Shown in pieces: positions 34,499 to 44,617 of a stretch of DNA of 64,000 nt. The notes below the pieces were generated by a model. The model was not told the DNA's origin, ran no database searches, and was given only the letters and a program-made list of their open reading frames with translations. This stretch comes from Flavobacterium sp. ENC. Lineage in GTDB: Bacteria; Bacteroidota; Bacteroidia; Flavobacteriales; Flavobacteriaceae. Every line of letters starts with the position of its first letter. Positions within the stretch are counted from its first letter, which is position 1. The DNA is taken from NCBI RefSeq assembly GCF_020991415.1, contig NZ_JAJMOY010000012.1, forward strand, positions 1-64,000, read 5' to 3'. The translations under genes were made by a program, and so were the position numbers.

Positions 34499-35872
34499 GT
34501 GAAAAAACTACTCCTGATTTTAGTCCTCAGTCCTTTAGTATCAATTGCGCAGCATATAAAAGGTATCGTAGTTGCTAAGAAAAATAATCTTCCTGTCGAA
34601 AACACAAATGTATTATCACTTTCTGGCAAAATTGGAACTGTAACCGATAAAAATGGTACATTCTCTTTAGAACTTCTCCCACAATTTAAAGAGAATGAAA
34701 TATTAGAATTCTCTCATATTGGATTTACCACCCTGAAAATAAGCATAGAAGATTTGAAAAAAACAAACTTCAAAGTTTTACTTTCGGAAGAAACGGAGAA
34801 CTTATCCGGGCTAACGATTAAAGCGAATCATGATTTAAAACTAAAATCAAAATTGAGTTTTACTACATTAGCTCCTTTAAAATATCCTCTTTTCTCCTTT
34901 GGATCATTTTTAAAGGATGGCAAAATTTATGTTATCGGAGGAGATGGGTCCCGCGAATCGGATGCATGGAAAAAAGTTACCAGAGAAAAAGCTGATCCTA
35001 CCTTAAAAGATCTTCAGGATGAACTTCGACAAAATTCTACGTTTTTATTTTATAAGGGTGATTTTTCTACTTACGATATAAAGTCGGACAGCTGGGAAAC
35101 TTTACCAATAAAATTCACAAAAAGAGCCTGTCATAATATCCATTTATACGATAATTCGATTTATGTATTGGGTGGAAAAAGAATATCTGTAAATGGAAAA
35201 TTTGAGTATTTACAAGATCAAATTGAAGTTTTAGACTTAAATAACCAAACCATTAAGATTGATAATACAAATCCGCATCAGGCTGTTAATTTTGGTTCTT
35301 TTACTTACAAGGACAATATTATCGTTATGGGAGGTTCCGTAAAAACAACCGAAAGCGGCAAAAAGGATTTTACGAATAAGGTTCATTTGTACAACATTAC
35401 TTCAGGATATTGGTATGAACTCGATACTATGCCAACAGCAAAAGAAACTACAGGAATTCTGGTAAATGATAAAATCTATCTCATTGGAGGAGATGACGGA
35501 AAACCTGTATCTAAAATCGAAACTTATAATTTAATCACACAAAAATGGGAAATCGAAGGCGAACTGCTTTCAGGAGTAGAAAGGCCGGCCATTACGTATC
35601 ACGACAATATCATTTACTTTTTCGAGGATCTGAAGATGTGTGTTTATGATTTGAAAACAAAACAACTAAAAGAATATGAAATTGAATTGCCAATGAAATA
35701 TTCAGCGATGTATTATTACAATACTAAATTGTATATTTTAGGAGGCCGTGCTGACAAAAACTATTCTAAAATCCCTTCCTCAAAAGTAGTTAGCATTGAT
35801 ATAAATGAATTTGAACTTACAAAACCTGTAAAATCCAAAATTTTATCTCCTGAAGTAAATCAGGCTAATTGA
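34499..35872 (+). CDS. Secreted Kelch-repeat protein with CarboxypepD-like head
   Basis: 457 aa from GTG 34499, which gives a proper signal peptide (KKLLLILVLSPLVSIAQ). An in-frame TTG at 34433 would put 22 non-signal residues in front and is less likely. A carboxypeptidase-D regulatory-like domain (about 18-100, IKGIVVAKKNNLPVENTNVL) is followed by Kelch beta-propeller blades with repeated IYVxGG signatures (IYVIGGD, IYVLGGK, IIVMGGS, IYLIGGD, LYILGGR). Probably a periplasmic or surface binding protein; partner unknown. Confidence 0.8.
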   Translation: MKKLLLILVLSPLVSIAQHIKGIVVAKKNNLPVENTNVLSLSGKIGTVTDKNGTFSLELLPQFKENEILEFSHIGFTTLKISIEDLKKTNFKVLLSEETENLSGLTIKANHDLKLKSKLSFTTLAPLKYPLFSFGSFLKDGKIYVIGGDGSRESDAWKKVTREKADPTLKDLQDELRQNSTFLFYKGDFSTYDIKSDSWETLPIKFTKRACHNIHLYDNSIYVLGGKRISVNGKFEYLQDQIEVLDLNNQTIKIDNTNPHQAVNFGSFTYKDNIIVMGGSVKTTESGKKDFTNKVHLYNITSGYWYELDTMPTAKETTGILVNDKIYLIGGDDGKPVSKIETYNLITQKWEIEGELLSGVERPAITYHDNIIYFFEDLKMCVYDLKTKQLKEYEIELPMKYSAMYYYNTKLYILGGRADKNYSKIPSSKVVSIDINEFELTKPVKSKILSPEVNQAN

Positions 35873-35967
35873 ATCATTTTTAGTACACAAAATGGGGACT
35901 TAGATTCCAATATTTTAAAATTCCAAATTCCAACACTGAATGACAGATGTTGAGATTTAAAATAAAA

Positions 35968-35997
35968 AAAACGCTCTGCAGAAACAGAGCGTTTTTT
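35968..35997. terminator. Bidirectional terminator, Kelch/aconitase
   Basis: ACGCTCTG (35971-35978) and CAGAGCGT (35985-35992), loop CAGAAA, with A-run before and T-run after. Sits between the convergent Kelch and aconitase genes. Confidence 0.9.
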
Positions 35998-36016
35998 GAT
36001 ATATTGAACTTAGAGA

Positions 36017-38281
36017 TTAAGCTCCGGCAGCAGCAATTAAATTTAATGCTGAACCTGCAACGAACCAGCCAATCTGACCTGCATTGTATGTATGGTTGGC
36101 CAGAATGATATCTTTAGTACCATCTGCATGAACAAATTCTAACGACAATGGTTTTCCGGGAGCGAACTCGGTTAAATCAGTAAAATTGATTGTATCGTTT
36201 TCCTGAATTTTATCATAATCTGCCTCGTTAGCAAATGTCAATCCTAAGAGACCTTGTTTTTTAAGGTTTGTTTCGTGAATACGGGCAAATGATTTTACCA
36301 ATACCGCTTTAACACCTAAGAAACGTGGCTCCATTGCAGCATGCTCACGAGATGAACCTTCACCATAGTTATGATCTCCCACAACAATTGATGGAACTCC
36401 GGCTGCTTTGTATGCACGGGCTACAGCAGGAACTGCGTCGTACTCTCCGGTTAATTGATTTTTAACTGAATTTGTTTTTTGATTGAATGCATTTACGGCA
36501 CCAATCAGCATATTATTGGAGATATTATCTAAATGTCCACGGAAACGCAACCAGGGCCCGGCCATAGAAATATGATCCGTAGTACATTTTCCAAATGCTT
36601 TGATTAATAATTTAGCACCTGTAATATTTTTACCATCCCAGGCATCAAACGGAGCTAATAATTGCAAACGTTCAGAGGTTGGACTTACAACAACCTGAAC
36701 TCCGGAACCGTCTTCAGCCGGAATCTGGAAGCCCGGATCTTTAACATCAAATCCTCTTGGAGGCAATTCGTCTCCTGTTGGCGCTTCAAGTCTTACTTCT
36801 TCTCCATCTTCGTTGATTAAGGTATCTGTTAACGGATTGAAACCTAAATCTCCTGCAATCGCCATTGCGGTCACCAATTCCGGAGAACCTACAAAAGCTA
36901 AAGTATTTGGATTACCATCTGCACGTTTTGAGAAGTTACGGTTAAAAGAGTGAACGATAGTATTTCTTTCTTCTTTCTCTGCTCCTTCCCTGTCCCACAT
37001 ACCAATACATGGTCCGCAGGCATTCGCAAAAACGGTAGCACCAATTTTTTCGAAAGTATCAATAAAACCATCTCTTTCAATGGTATAACGAACAACTTCA
37101 GATCCCGGAGTAATAGTAAACTGAGATTTGGTTTTTAAATTTTTAGCACTTACCTGTCTCGCCAAAGAAGCTGCGCGGGAGATATCTTCGTAAGAAGAGT
37201 TGGTACAAGAACCAATTAAACCCACCTGAATTTGCAATGGCCAGTTATTTTTAATCGCTTCTTCTTTCATTTTAGAAATTGGAGTCGCTAAATCCGGCGT
37301 AAAAGGTCCGTTTAAATGCGGCTCTAATTCTGTTAAGTTGATTTCGATAACCTGGTCAAAATATTGTTCCGGGTTAGCATATACTTCCGGATCTCCGGTT
37401 AAGTAAGAAGCCACTTTGTCTGCAGCATCGGCAACATCAGCTCTGTTTGTAGAACGCAGGTAGCGACTCATAGAATCATCGTAACCGAAAGTCGAAGTTG
37501 TAGCTCCAATCTCAGCCCCCATATTACAAATAGTACCTTTTCCTGTACAGGACATAGAAGTTGCGCCTTCACCAAAATATTCAACGATCGCTCCGGTACC
37601 ACCTTTTACAGTAAGAATACCGGCCACCTTAAGGATAACATCTTTAGGAGCCGTCCATCCTGATAATTTACCAGTTAGTTTTACTCCAATTAATTTAGGG
37701 AATTTAAGTTCCCAGGCCATACCGGACATAACATCCACAGCATCAGCCCCACCAACACCAATAGCTACCATTCCTAAACCACCTGCATTTACAGTGTGGG
37801 AATCGGTACCAATCATCATTCCACCCGGAAAAGCATAATTTTCAAGTACTACCTGGTGAATAATTCCGGCTCCCGGCTTCCAGAAACCAATTCCGTATTT
37901 ATTAGAAACTGACGATAAGAAATCGAAAACTTCGTTACTTTGTGTTTTTGCTCTGGCCAAATCGGTTGCGGCATCTACTTTTGCCTGAATAAGGTGATCG
38001 CAATGAACCGTTGTAGGAACTGCCACCTTCACTTTTCCGGCGTGCATAAATTGTAATAATGCCATTTGAGCAGTTGCATCCTGACAGGCTACACGATCCG
38101 GTGCAAAGTCAACATAATCTACTCCTCTTCCAAACGCCTGAGTTGGATTTCCATCCCAAAGGTGATTGTATAAAATTTTCTCCGTTAAAGTAAGTGGACG
38201 ACCAACGATCTCGCGCGCTTTATCAACACGAGCTGGCATGTTCTCATACACTTTTTTAATCATTTCAATATCAAAAGCCAT
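36017..38281 (-). CDS. acnA: Aconitate hydratase, mitochondrial/AcnA type
   Basis: 754 aa from MAFDIEMIKKVY; the twelve residues of the longer frame before it (start 38317) are AT-rich and not family-like. Length and start match the mitochondrial-type aconitases. Cluster ligands are in GSCTNSSYED and ACGPCIGMWDR. It interconverts citrate and isocitrate in the TCA cycle with a [4Fe-4S] cluster. The gene lies just after acnB, separated by a hairpin at 38353-38379, giving the cell two unrelated-in-architecture aconitases in tandem. Confidence 0.95.
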   Translation of the reverse strand: MAFDIEMIKKVYENMPARVDKAREIVGRPLTLTEKILYNHLWDGNPTQAFGRGVDYVDFAPDRVACQDATAQMALLQFMHAGKVKVAVPTTVHCDHLIQAKVDAATDLARAKTQSNEVFDFLSSVSNKYGIGFWKPGAGIIHQVVLENYAFPGGMMIGTDSHTVNAGGLGMVAIGVGGADAVDVMSGMAWELKFPKLIGVKLTGKLSGWTAPKDVILKVAGILTVKGGTGAIVEYFGEGATSMSCTGKGTICNMGAEIGATTSTFGYDDSMSRYLRSTNRADVADAADKVASYLTGDPEVYANPEQYFDQVIEINLTELEPHLNGPFTPDLATPISKMKEEAIKNNWPLQIQVGLIGSCTNSSYEDISRAASLARQVSAKNLKTKSQFTITPGSEVVRYTIERDGFIDTFEKIGATVFANACGPCIGMWDREGAEKEERNTIVHSFNRNFSKRADGNPNTLAFVGSPELVTAMAIAGDLGFNPLTDTLINEDGEEVRLEAPTGDELPPRGFDVKDPGFQIPAEDGSGVQVVVSPTSERLQLLAPFDAWDGKNITGAKLLIKAFGKCTTDHISMAGPWLRFRGHLDNISNNMLIGAVNAFNQKTNSVKNQLTGEYDAVPAVARAYKAAGVPSIVVGDHNYGEGSSREHAAMEPRFLGVKAVLVKSFARIHETNLKKQGLLGLTFANEADYDKIQENDTINFTDLTEFAPGKPLSLEFVHADGTKDIILANHTYNAGQIGWFVAGSALNLIAAAGA

Positions 38282-38352
38282 AAGTATAATTGTTTTTGTT
38301 TTTTTTATTTTGAACATGACAAGTTACAAATAATTGAGGAGCTATAAAAGAA

Positions 38353-38379
38353 AAAGCCCGAGTTTATCACCCGGGCTTT
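38353..38379 (-). terminator. Terminator between acnB and acnA
   Basis: AAAGCCCG (38353-38360) with CGGGCTTT (38372-38379). On the minus strand it is followed by TTTTTCTTTTAT. It would stop most transcripts after acnB, so acnA may need its own promoter. Confidence 0.8.
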
Positions 38380-38411
38380 ATATATATAGTGATTATCACT
38401 AATCGTATGTA

Positions 38412-41183
38412 TTACATCACTAATTGTTTGCTGGAAGGCGCAAATTTAGTCAGACTAATACCTTCTACTGCAGCGACATACTCATCCATCGTAGGAGTTC
38501 TTCCTAAAATTGTAGACAGTACTACTACCGGCGTAGAAGAAAGTAATGACTCTCCTTTTTTACCTTCAGTATCCTCTACAACTCTTCCCTGAAAAAGACG
38601 TGTAGAAGTTGCCATTACAGTATCTCCTTTTGCTGCTTTTTCCTGATTCCCCATACATAAGTTACATCCCGGACGCTCTAAATACAACATGTTTTCGTAT
38701 GCTGTACGTGCTGCACCTTTAGGAGCATTGTCGTCGAATTCGAAACCTGAGTATCGCTGTAAAACTTCCCAGTCTCCTTCAGCTTTAAGTTCATCTACGA
38801 TGTTATAAGTTGGAGGTGCTACTACAAGAGGTGCTTTAAACTCCACTTTACCATGTAAATCTTCTATATTTTTAAGCATTTGAGCCAGGATTTTCATATC
38901 TCCTTTGTGAACCATGCAAGAACCTATAAATCCAAGATCTACTTTTTTCTCTCCTCCATAAAAAGATAAAGGTCTGATGGTATCGTGTGTATATCTTTTA
39001 GAAACATCTACATTATTAACGTCCGGATCAGCAATCATTGGTTCTACAATCTGATCAAGGTCAACCACAACTTCAGCATAATATTTCGCATTTGCATCTG
39101 GTGTAAGTGCCGGTTTCTCAGCTGATTTAATCTCGGCAATTCTCTTATCTGCTTTGTTAATCAGTCCCTGAAGAACTTGTTTATGATTATCCATTCCTTT
39201 GTCGATCATGATCTGGATTCTGCCTTTTGCAATCTCTAATGATTCGATCAGAGTATCATCCTCAGAAATACAGATAGAAGCTTTTGCTTTCATTTCTGCA
39301 GTCCAGTCTGTAAATGTAAAGGCCTGGTCAGCAGTAAGAGTTCCAAGATGAACTTCAATAATCCTTCCCTGGAATACATTTTCCCCGCCAAACTTCTTAA
39401 GCATCTGGGATTGCGTGGCATGAACGATATCACGGAAATCCATGTACCCTTTCATCTCTCCAACAAATGTCACTTTCACTGATTCCGGAATTGGCATCGA
39501 AGCCTCTCCCGTAGCAAGTGCAAGCGCGACTGTACCTGAGTCAGCACCAAAAGCAACACCTTTTGACATTCTTGTATGAGAGTCACCACCAATAATGATG
39601 GCCCATTCGTCTATTGTAATATCATTTAGAACTTTGTGAATTACATCGGTCATTGAATGATAAATAGCTTTCGGGTCACGAGCCGTGATTAAACCGAAAT
39701 CATTCATAAATTTCATCAGTTTTGGAATATTTGCCTGCGCTTTTTTATCCCATACAGAAGCGGTGTGACAACCAGACTGGTAAGCACCATCAACAATCGG
39801 CGAAATTACCGTAGCAGCCATAGATTCCAATTCCTGAGCCGTCATAAGACCAGTCGTATCTTGCGATCCGACAATATTAACTTCTACACGCACATCTGAA
39901 CCCGCGTGTAATACTTTACCCGGAGTTATACCTACAGCGTTTCTGTTGAAGATTTTTTCTACTGCTGTTAAACCTTGTCCTTCAATAGTAATTTCTTTTG
40001 ACGGAGCAAATACAAGAGGAGCTTCAATATCTAAAATTTTCGCTGCTAATGTCTGAAGTTTTTTACCAAATACAATTGCATAAGACCCTCCGGCTTTTAT
40101 AAATTCCATTTTCTGAGGCGTGAATGCCTTAGAAATATCAATTAATTCTTTGTCTCCGTTATAAAGCTTTTTCGTTTTGGTGTTTATTGTAAGTACCGTA
40201 CCTGTAGCAACAGAATAAGCTTCTTCTAAAATAGGCTCATTATTCTCATTACGAAGAATATCACCATTTGCATCCAGCTTTTTAACCCAGTTTTTAAGAT
40301 CTAAACCAATACCTCCCGTAACGTCAACAGTGGTCAGGAAAATTGGTGAAATACCGTTTGTTCCCGCAACGATTGGAGCAATATTAATAAATGGAACATA
40401 TGGACTTGCTTGTTTACCTGTCCAAAGCGCCACATTGTTTACACCTGACATTCTGGATGAACCAACGCCCATAGTACCTTTCTCAGCAATTAACATCACA
40501 CTTGCATCAGGATATTGTGCCTGAAGCATTTTGATTTCGTCTTGTGCCTGAGGAGTAATCATACATTTACCATGAAGCTCACGGTCAGATCTTGAGTGAG
40601 CCTGATTCCCCGGAGATAACAAGTCAGTCGAGATATCTCCCTCACCAGCGATATAGGTAACTACTTTAATTTCTTCAACTACTTCCGGCAATGAAGTAAA
40701 AAATTCCGCCTTAGCATAACTTTCAAGAATCTCTCTGGCGATTACATTATCATTTTTAAAAGCTTCTTTTAAACGGTCTGTATCTGCCTCATAAAGATAA
40801 ACCTGCGTTTTAAGAACATTTGCAGCTTCTTTAGCAATAGCAGTATCATCACCCAGTGCTAAATCTAACAGCACTTCAATTGAAGGCCCGCCTTTCATGT
40901 GTGATAACAATTCAAAGGCAAAAGCAGGAGTGATTTCTTTTACGGCAAATTCACCAAGAATAATTTCTTTTAAAAATTTAGCTTTAAGACCTGCAGCGCT
41001 AGTTGTCCCCGGTACAACATTATAAATAAAGAATTTCAGAGAATCCTCTCTGTACTCATTATTTACATCTTTAATTTGTTCAATGATGTCGCTTAATAAT
41101 TCAGCTCCATCAATTGGTTTAGGGTGAAGTCCCTGGTCTTTACGATCTGCAATCTCTTGAATGTAATCCTGATAAATATTCAT
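38412..41183 (-). CDS. acnB: Bifunctional aconitase B / 2-methylisocitrate dehydratase
   Basis: 923 aa, typical for AcnB. The N-terminal HEAT-like domain (about 1-160) and the swivel domain that comes before the catalytic part in this family are present. The FeS ligands include GSCMVHKGD and CNLCMGNQ near the C-terminus. Converts citrate to isocitrate, and in some bacteria also 2-methyl-cis-aconitate. First of two aconitase genes; a -7 box lies 39 nt before its start. Confidence 0.95.
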   Translation of the reverse strand: MNIYQDYIQEIADRKDQGLHPKPIDGAELLSDIIEQIKDVNNEYREDSLKFFIYNVVPGTTSAAGLKAKFLKEIILGEFAVKEITPAFAFELLSHMKGGPSIEVLLDLALGDDTAIAKEAANVLKTQVYLYEADTDRLKEAFKNDNVIAREILESYAKAEFFTSLPEVVEEIKVVTYIAGEGDISTDLLSPGNQAHSRSDRELHGKCMITPQAQDEIKMLQAQYPDASVMLIAEKGTMGVGSSRMSGVNNVALWTGKQASPYVPFINIAPIVAGTNGISPIFLTTVDVTGGIGLDLKNWVKKLDANGDILRNENNEPILEEAYSVATGTVLTINTKTKKLYNGDKELIDISKAFTPQKMEFIKAGGSYAIVFGKKLQTLAAKILDIEAPLVFAPSKEITIEGQGLTAVEKIFNRNAVGITPGKVLHAGSDVRVEVNIVGSQDTTGLMTAQELESMAATVISPIVDGAYQSGCHTASVWDKKAQANIPKLMKFMNDFGLITARDPKAIYHSMTDVIHKVLNDITIDEWAIIIGGDSHTRMSKGVAFGADSGTVALALATGEASMPIPESVKVTFVGEMKGYMDFRDIVHATQSQMLKKFGGENVFQGRIIEVHLGTLTADQAFTFTDWTAEMKAKASICISEDDTLIESLEIAKGRIQIMIDKGMDNHKQVLQGLINKADKRIAEIKSAEKPALTPDANAKYYAEVVVDLDQIVEPMIADPDVNNVDVSKRYTHDTIRPLSFYGGEKKVDLGFIGSCMVHKGDMKILAQMLKNIEDLHGKVEFKAPLVVAPPTYNIVDELKAEGDWEVLQRYSGFEFDDNAPKGAARTAYENMLYLERPGCNLCMGNQEKAAKGDTVMATSTRLFQGRVVEDTEGKKGESLLSSTPVVVLSTILGRTPTMDEYVAAVEGISLTKFAPSSKQLVM

Positions 41184-41221
41184 ATTAAAAGTCTTTTGTA
41201 GGTATTTTTATTTTTTGTTCG

Positions 41222-41229
41222 CAAATTTA
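41222..41229 (-). promoter_or_regulatory. -7 box of acnB
   Basis: TAAATTTG then C on the minus strand, 39 nt before the ATG. A -33 TTG is not evident (TTTAATTC is nearest). The gap 41230-41567 is AT-rich with no gene. Confidence 0.5.
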
Positions 41230-41567
41230 GTTATTAAAGGCGAGAATTAAAAAAAATATAATGGAAGTAGGCTTTTCAAAAATTATTATTGTTAAAAAAC
41301 GATTTTCACTGCTTGTTTTTGCCGAAATATCAATTTTATATTAAAATAATAAATTTTTAACATTTTAAAATCTTTTCTTTAACAAAGTCGGAATTTGATG
41401 TTATAAAACAAGTCTGATTTTAACTGCTTTTTCGCTAAGAATCTTTCTAAATTAGAATTTACATCGTTATAGTTGACGTTGAAAACCGCTTTTTTGATAC
41501 TCTTTGAAATAGAATTATGAAGCTTTTATTAAAGATAATTTTACAACATCGATATCGAATAAAACAA

Positions 41568-41597
41568 GAAAGCCTGACATTAAATTGTCAGGCTTTC
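41568..41597 (-). terminator. Terminator of the MoxR gene
   Basis: GAAAGCCTGACA (41568-41579) and TGTCAGGCTTTC (41586-41597), perfect 12-bp stem, loop TTAAAT. Just after the moxR stop. Confidence 0.9.
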
Positions 41598-41618
41598 TTT
41601 AAAATTTTACTTACTTTT

Positions 41619-42572
41619 TTATAATAATTTCTGAATAATAATCTCTTCCGTTATTCCCTCAGCATCTGCTTTATAATTTTTAATAATTCTGTGACGCAGA
41701 ATTCCGGTTGCAACTGCTTTTACATCTTCAATATCCGGAGAAAACTTACCATTAAAAGCCGCATGTGCTTTTGCAGCCAAAATCAGGTTTTGAGAAGCTC
41801 TTGGGCCGGCTCCCCAATCCAGATAATTTTTGACAAAATCAGTAGTCAAAGCATTATCCGGCCTTGTTTTGCTAACTAAGGTTACCGCATACTCAATAAC
41901 ATTATCTGCTACAGGAATTCTGCGGATCAAATGTTGGAAATCTATAATTTCCTGTCCGGAGAACAACGGATTAATATTCGTTTTAACATCAGATGTCGTA
42001 CGTTTTACAACCTGTACTTCTTCTTCAAAACTCGGATATTCTAATTTTATGGCGAACATAAAACGATCCAGCTGCGCTTCAGGTAACGGGTATGTTCCTT
42101 CCTGCTCAATCGGGTTTTGAGTTGCCAGTACAAAATAAGGCAAATCTAATTTATGATTTTCACCAGCAATGGTTACTGAACGTTCCTGCATAGCTTCCAG
42201 TAAAGCAGCCTGCGTTTTAGGAGGTGTTCTGTTGATCTCATCAGCCAGAATGATATTAGAGAAAATCGGTCCTTTTATAAATTTAAATTTTCTGTTTTCA
42301 TCGAGAATTTCACTTCCCAAAATATCGGAAGGCATTAAATCCGGCGTAAACTGAATTCTTTTAAAATCTAACCCTAAAGCCTGTGACAAGGTATTAATTA
42401 ATAATGTTTTTGCTAGTCCCGGCACACCAATTAAAAGTGCATGTCCACCGGAAAAAATACAAATCAGAATCTGATCAATAACTTCATCCTGGCCTACAAT
42501 AATTTTCGCTATTTCTGTTTTTAATTCATTTCTTTTCTGAACTAAATTGTGAATTGCTGTTACATCAGACAT
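41619..42572 (-). CDS. MoxR-family AAA+ ATPase
   Basis: 317 aa, normal for MoxR. Walker A GVPGLAKT (about 54-61), Walker B ILADEINR (about 111-118), and the MoxR signature NPIEQEGTYPLPEAQLDRF. MoxR proteins are chaperones for maturing complexes, often beside vWA-domain and DUF58 genes; none of these partners is in this window, so it stands alone here. Read-through from the SurA-like gene is possible past the hairpin at 42595-42630. Confidence 0.92.
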   Translation of the reverse strand: MSDVTAIHNLVQKRNELKTEIAKIIVGQDEVIDQILICIFSGGHALLIGVPGLAKTLLINTLSQALGLDFKRIQFTPDLMPSDILGSEILDENRKFKFIKGPIFSNIILADEINRTPPKTQAALLEAMQERSVTIAGENHKLDLPYFVLATQNPIEQEGTYPLPEAQLDRFMFAIKLEYPSFEEEVQVVKRTTSDVKTNINPLFSGQEIIDFQHLIRRIPVADNVIEYAVTLVSKTRPDNALTTDFVKNYLDWGAGPRASQNLILAAKAHAAFNGKFSPDIEDVKAVATGILRHRIIKNYKADAEGITEEIIIQKLL

Positions 42573-42594
42573 TTAAGTATGTTTTAAAATTAAA

Positions 42595-42630
42595 AAGAGT
42601 TAGTTCTATGAATCCATAAAACTAACTCTT
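42595..42630 (-). terminator. Terminator of the SurA-like gene
   Basis: AAGAGTTAGTT (42595-42605) with AACTAACTCTT (42620-42630), 11 bp, 14-nt loop, T-rich on the minus strand. It lies between the SurA-like gene and moxR. Confidence 0.75.
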
Positions 42631-42648
42631 TTCTTTATTTAATAAAAA

Positions 42649-44082
42649 TTATTTTTTTAACCAGTTATTAGCAAAAGTACAATCTCTGTATTCACCAATA
42701 ATTTTGATATAAGTATCTTTTATTTTTGTATCAAACCACTTTGCAATGGCATTGATTTGTTTTTCTTTTAATGCTAATTCTTTAATTTTCGTATAATCTT
42801 TAGCATAGTCGGCTACGTGCTCATCAATTCTGTTTGTAACCGTAATCAATTTGTATGTTTTTTTGCCTTTATCATCTGTATTTAAAAGAGGCTGAGACAC
42901 TTCGTCATCTTTCAGGTTAGAAACCTGGCTGTATAAGGTAGGATCCATTTTAGTCAATTCGAAACGAGTGTCCTGTGTATTAGGATTCACTAAAGTTCCT
43001 CCGTTTGCTCTGGTCTCTTTTTCATCTGATTCAGTTCTGGCAGCATCAGCAAAGGAAATTTCTTTGCTTACAATTTTATTTCTGATATTGATAATTCTCT
43101 CTTTTGCTTCTTTCAAAGCGTCTTCTGAAACTGTTGGTGAAATTAAAATATGTCTCAATTCTACTTCCTGCCCTTTAATTTTATCTACCATAATAATATG
43201 ATATCCAAAAGTAGTTTCAAACGGCTCAGAGATTTCTCCCTCCTGCAAACTGAAAGCCACATCTTTAAATTCCTTTACAAAAGGAGTTTTTCTGGTCATT
43301 TTATAAAATCCCCCGTTTGGTGCAGATCCCGGATCCAGTGAATACAAAACGGCTTTAGTAGCAAAACTTGAACCTTCTAAAACGTCTTTTCTTATCGCAT
43401 TCAGGCGGTCAATTACTTTCTGTTTGTCTTCTTTTGAAACTTTAGGCTCAATAACAATTTGCGCTACTTCCATCTCAGCTCCAAAAGTCGGCAATTCATC
43501 CTTTGGTATTTTCTTGAAAAAATTACGAACTTCTTCCGGCGTAATCTCAACATCTTTTACAATTTTATCTCTCATTTCTGAGGCTAATTTTTGTTCTTTT
43601 AAGATATCTGAAAAATAAGTTTTGAATTCTTCAACGGAATTTTTCTTGTAATAAGCCACTACTTTATTAATATCACCTACTTGCTGAAGCATATAATTCA
43701 GACGATCTTCCATCATTGTTCTTACTTCGGCATCACTCACGATAATACTATCCTGAATAGCCTGATGTGCATATAGTTTGTCTTCCAGAAGTTTACCAAG
43801 CATCTGACATCTTGTAATATCTTTTACAGAACCACCCTGAGCCGTAATTTCCAAAAAACCTTTATCAATATCTGAATCCAAAACAATATAGTCTCCAACA
43901 GTAGCAATAATTCCATCCACTTTTTGTCTTTGTCCCGGATGTACTGCTTCAGCTGGTTTTTCAGCCACAACATCTTTAATTATTTCCTGTGCAGAAATGA
44001 CAGAGTTGAAAAAAAGTAAAAAACACATTGTTAGCCCAAATCTGTAATCAATTGTTTTTAGCTGTAATTTTTTTAATAACAT
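42649..44082 (-). CDS. SurA-like periplasmic peptidyl-prolyl isomerase
   Basis: 477 aa. Signal peptide (about 17-31, LTMCFLLFFNSVISAQ). A SurA-N-like segment (about 50-170, VDGIIATVGDYIVLDSDID) precedes two parvulin domains (about 175-285 with FGYHIIMV, and 290-395 with LRHILISP and ADAARTESDE), then a helical end. It should help outer-membrane proteins fold. A good TTG-N19-TATTTTTG promoter lies at 44221-44250. Confidence 0.88.
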   Translation of the reverse strand: MLLKKLQLKTIDYRFGLTMCFLLFFNSVISAQEIIKDVVAEKPAEAVHPGQRQKVDGIIATVGDYIVLDSDIDKGFLEITAQGGSVKDITRCQMLGKLLEDKLYAHQAIQDSIIVSDAEVRTMMEDRLNYMLQQVGDINKVVAYYKKNSVEEFKTYFSDILKEQKLASEMRDKIVKDVEITPEEVRNFFKKIPKDELPTFGAEMEVAQIVIEPKVSKEDKQKVIDRLNAIRKDVLEGSSFATKAVLYSLDPGSAPNGGFYKMTRKTPFVKEFKDVAFSLQEGEISEPFETTFGYHIIMVDKIKGQEVELRHILISPTVSEDALKEAKERIINIRNKIVSKEISFADAARTESDEKETRANGGTLVNPNTQDTRFELTKMDPTLYSQVSNLKDDEVSQPLLNTDDKGKKTYKLITVTNRIDEHVADYAKDYTKIKELALKEKQINAIAKWFDTKIKDTYIKIIGEYRDCTFANNWLKK

Positions 44083-44220
44083 TATTTTAATTTTAATTTT
44101 AATGTAAAGGTCTTGCTTAAAATTTTATTTTTTTTTCAACCAAATAGTAATTCAGCAATCACCCGAATTTTCAGGAAATATTAAATAATTAAGACCTGAC
44201 TTCTTTTGACTTATAACGAA

Positions 44221-44250
44221 CAAAAATAACAATTCAATTACATAATACAA
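44221..44250 (-). promoter_or_regulatory. Promoter of the SurA-like gene
   Basis: Minus-strand TTG (44250-44248), 19 nt, TATTTTTG (44228-44221), an exact fit to the Bacteroidota consensus. Leader of about 134 nt before the ATG at 44082. Confidence 0.6.
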
Positions 44251-44617
44251 CTATCAGCTATACTATTAACAAAAAATTATATGATAGTTCTTAAATCCGA
44301 CAAATAAAGCACTGTTTTTGAACATTAAAACCTTCTAAAGAGACACTAAAAAGTGCAAAAATTTAAACGTTGATTCTATTTTATTTCATTATCCTCTAAT
44401 AAAAGGCAAAGTGCTTCTTTTACAGCCCAATAAAAAAAAGTTTTCAACACTACAACGTTTTCGTGATATAAATATTTTCTTATAAATAAGATCTAAGCAA
44501 AAAACTTATACTTTAGATGCGTAATCAATAATTTATTGGCTTTAAAATTACGAATTTTTCTATTTTACCGGCAATAAACGATAATTACAACTTTATTAAC
44601 CTTAACCAAATCTCATT
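44251..44617. other. AT-rich gap before the amylase gene
   Basis: No gene, repeat or terminator seen. The amylase promoter must lie here, but no exact TANNTTTG is present; TACTTTAG near 44509 is the nearest. Confidence 0.4.
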
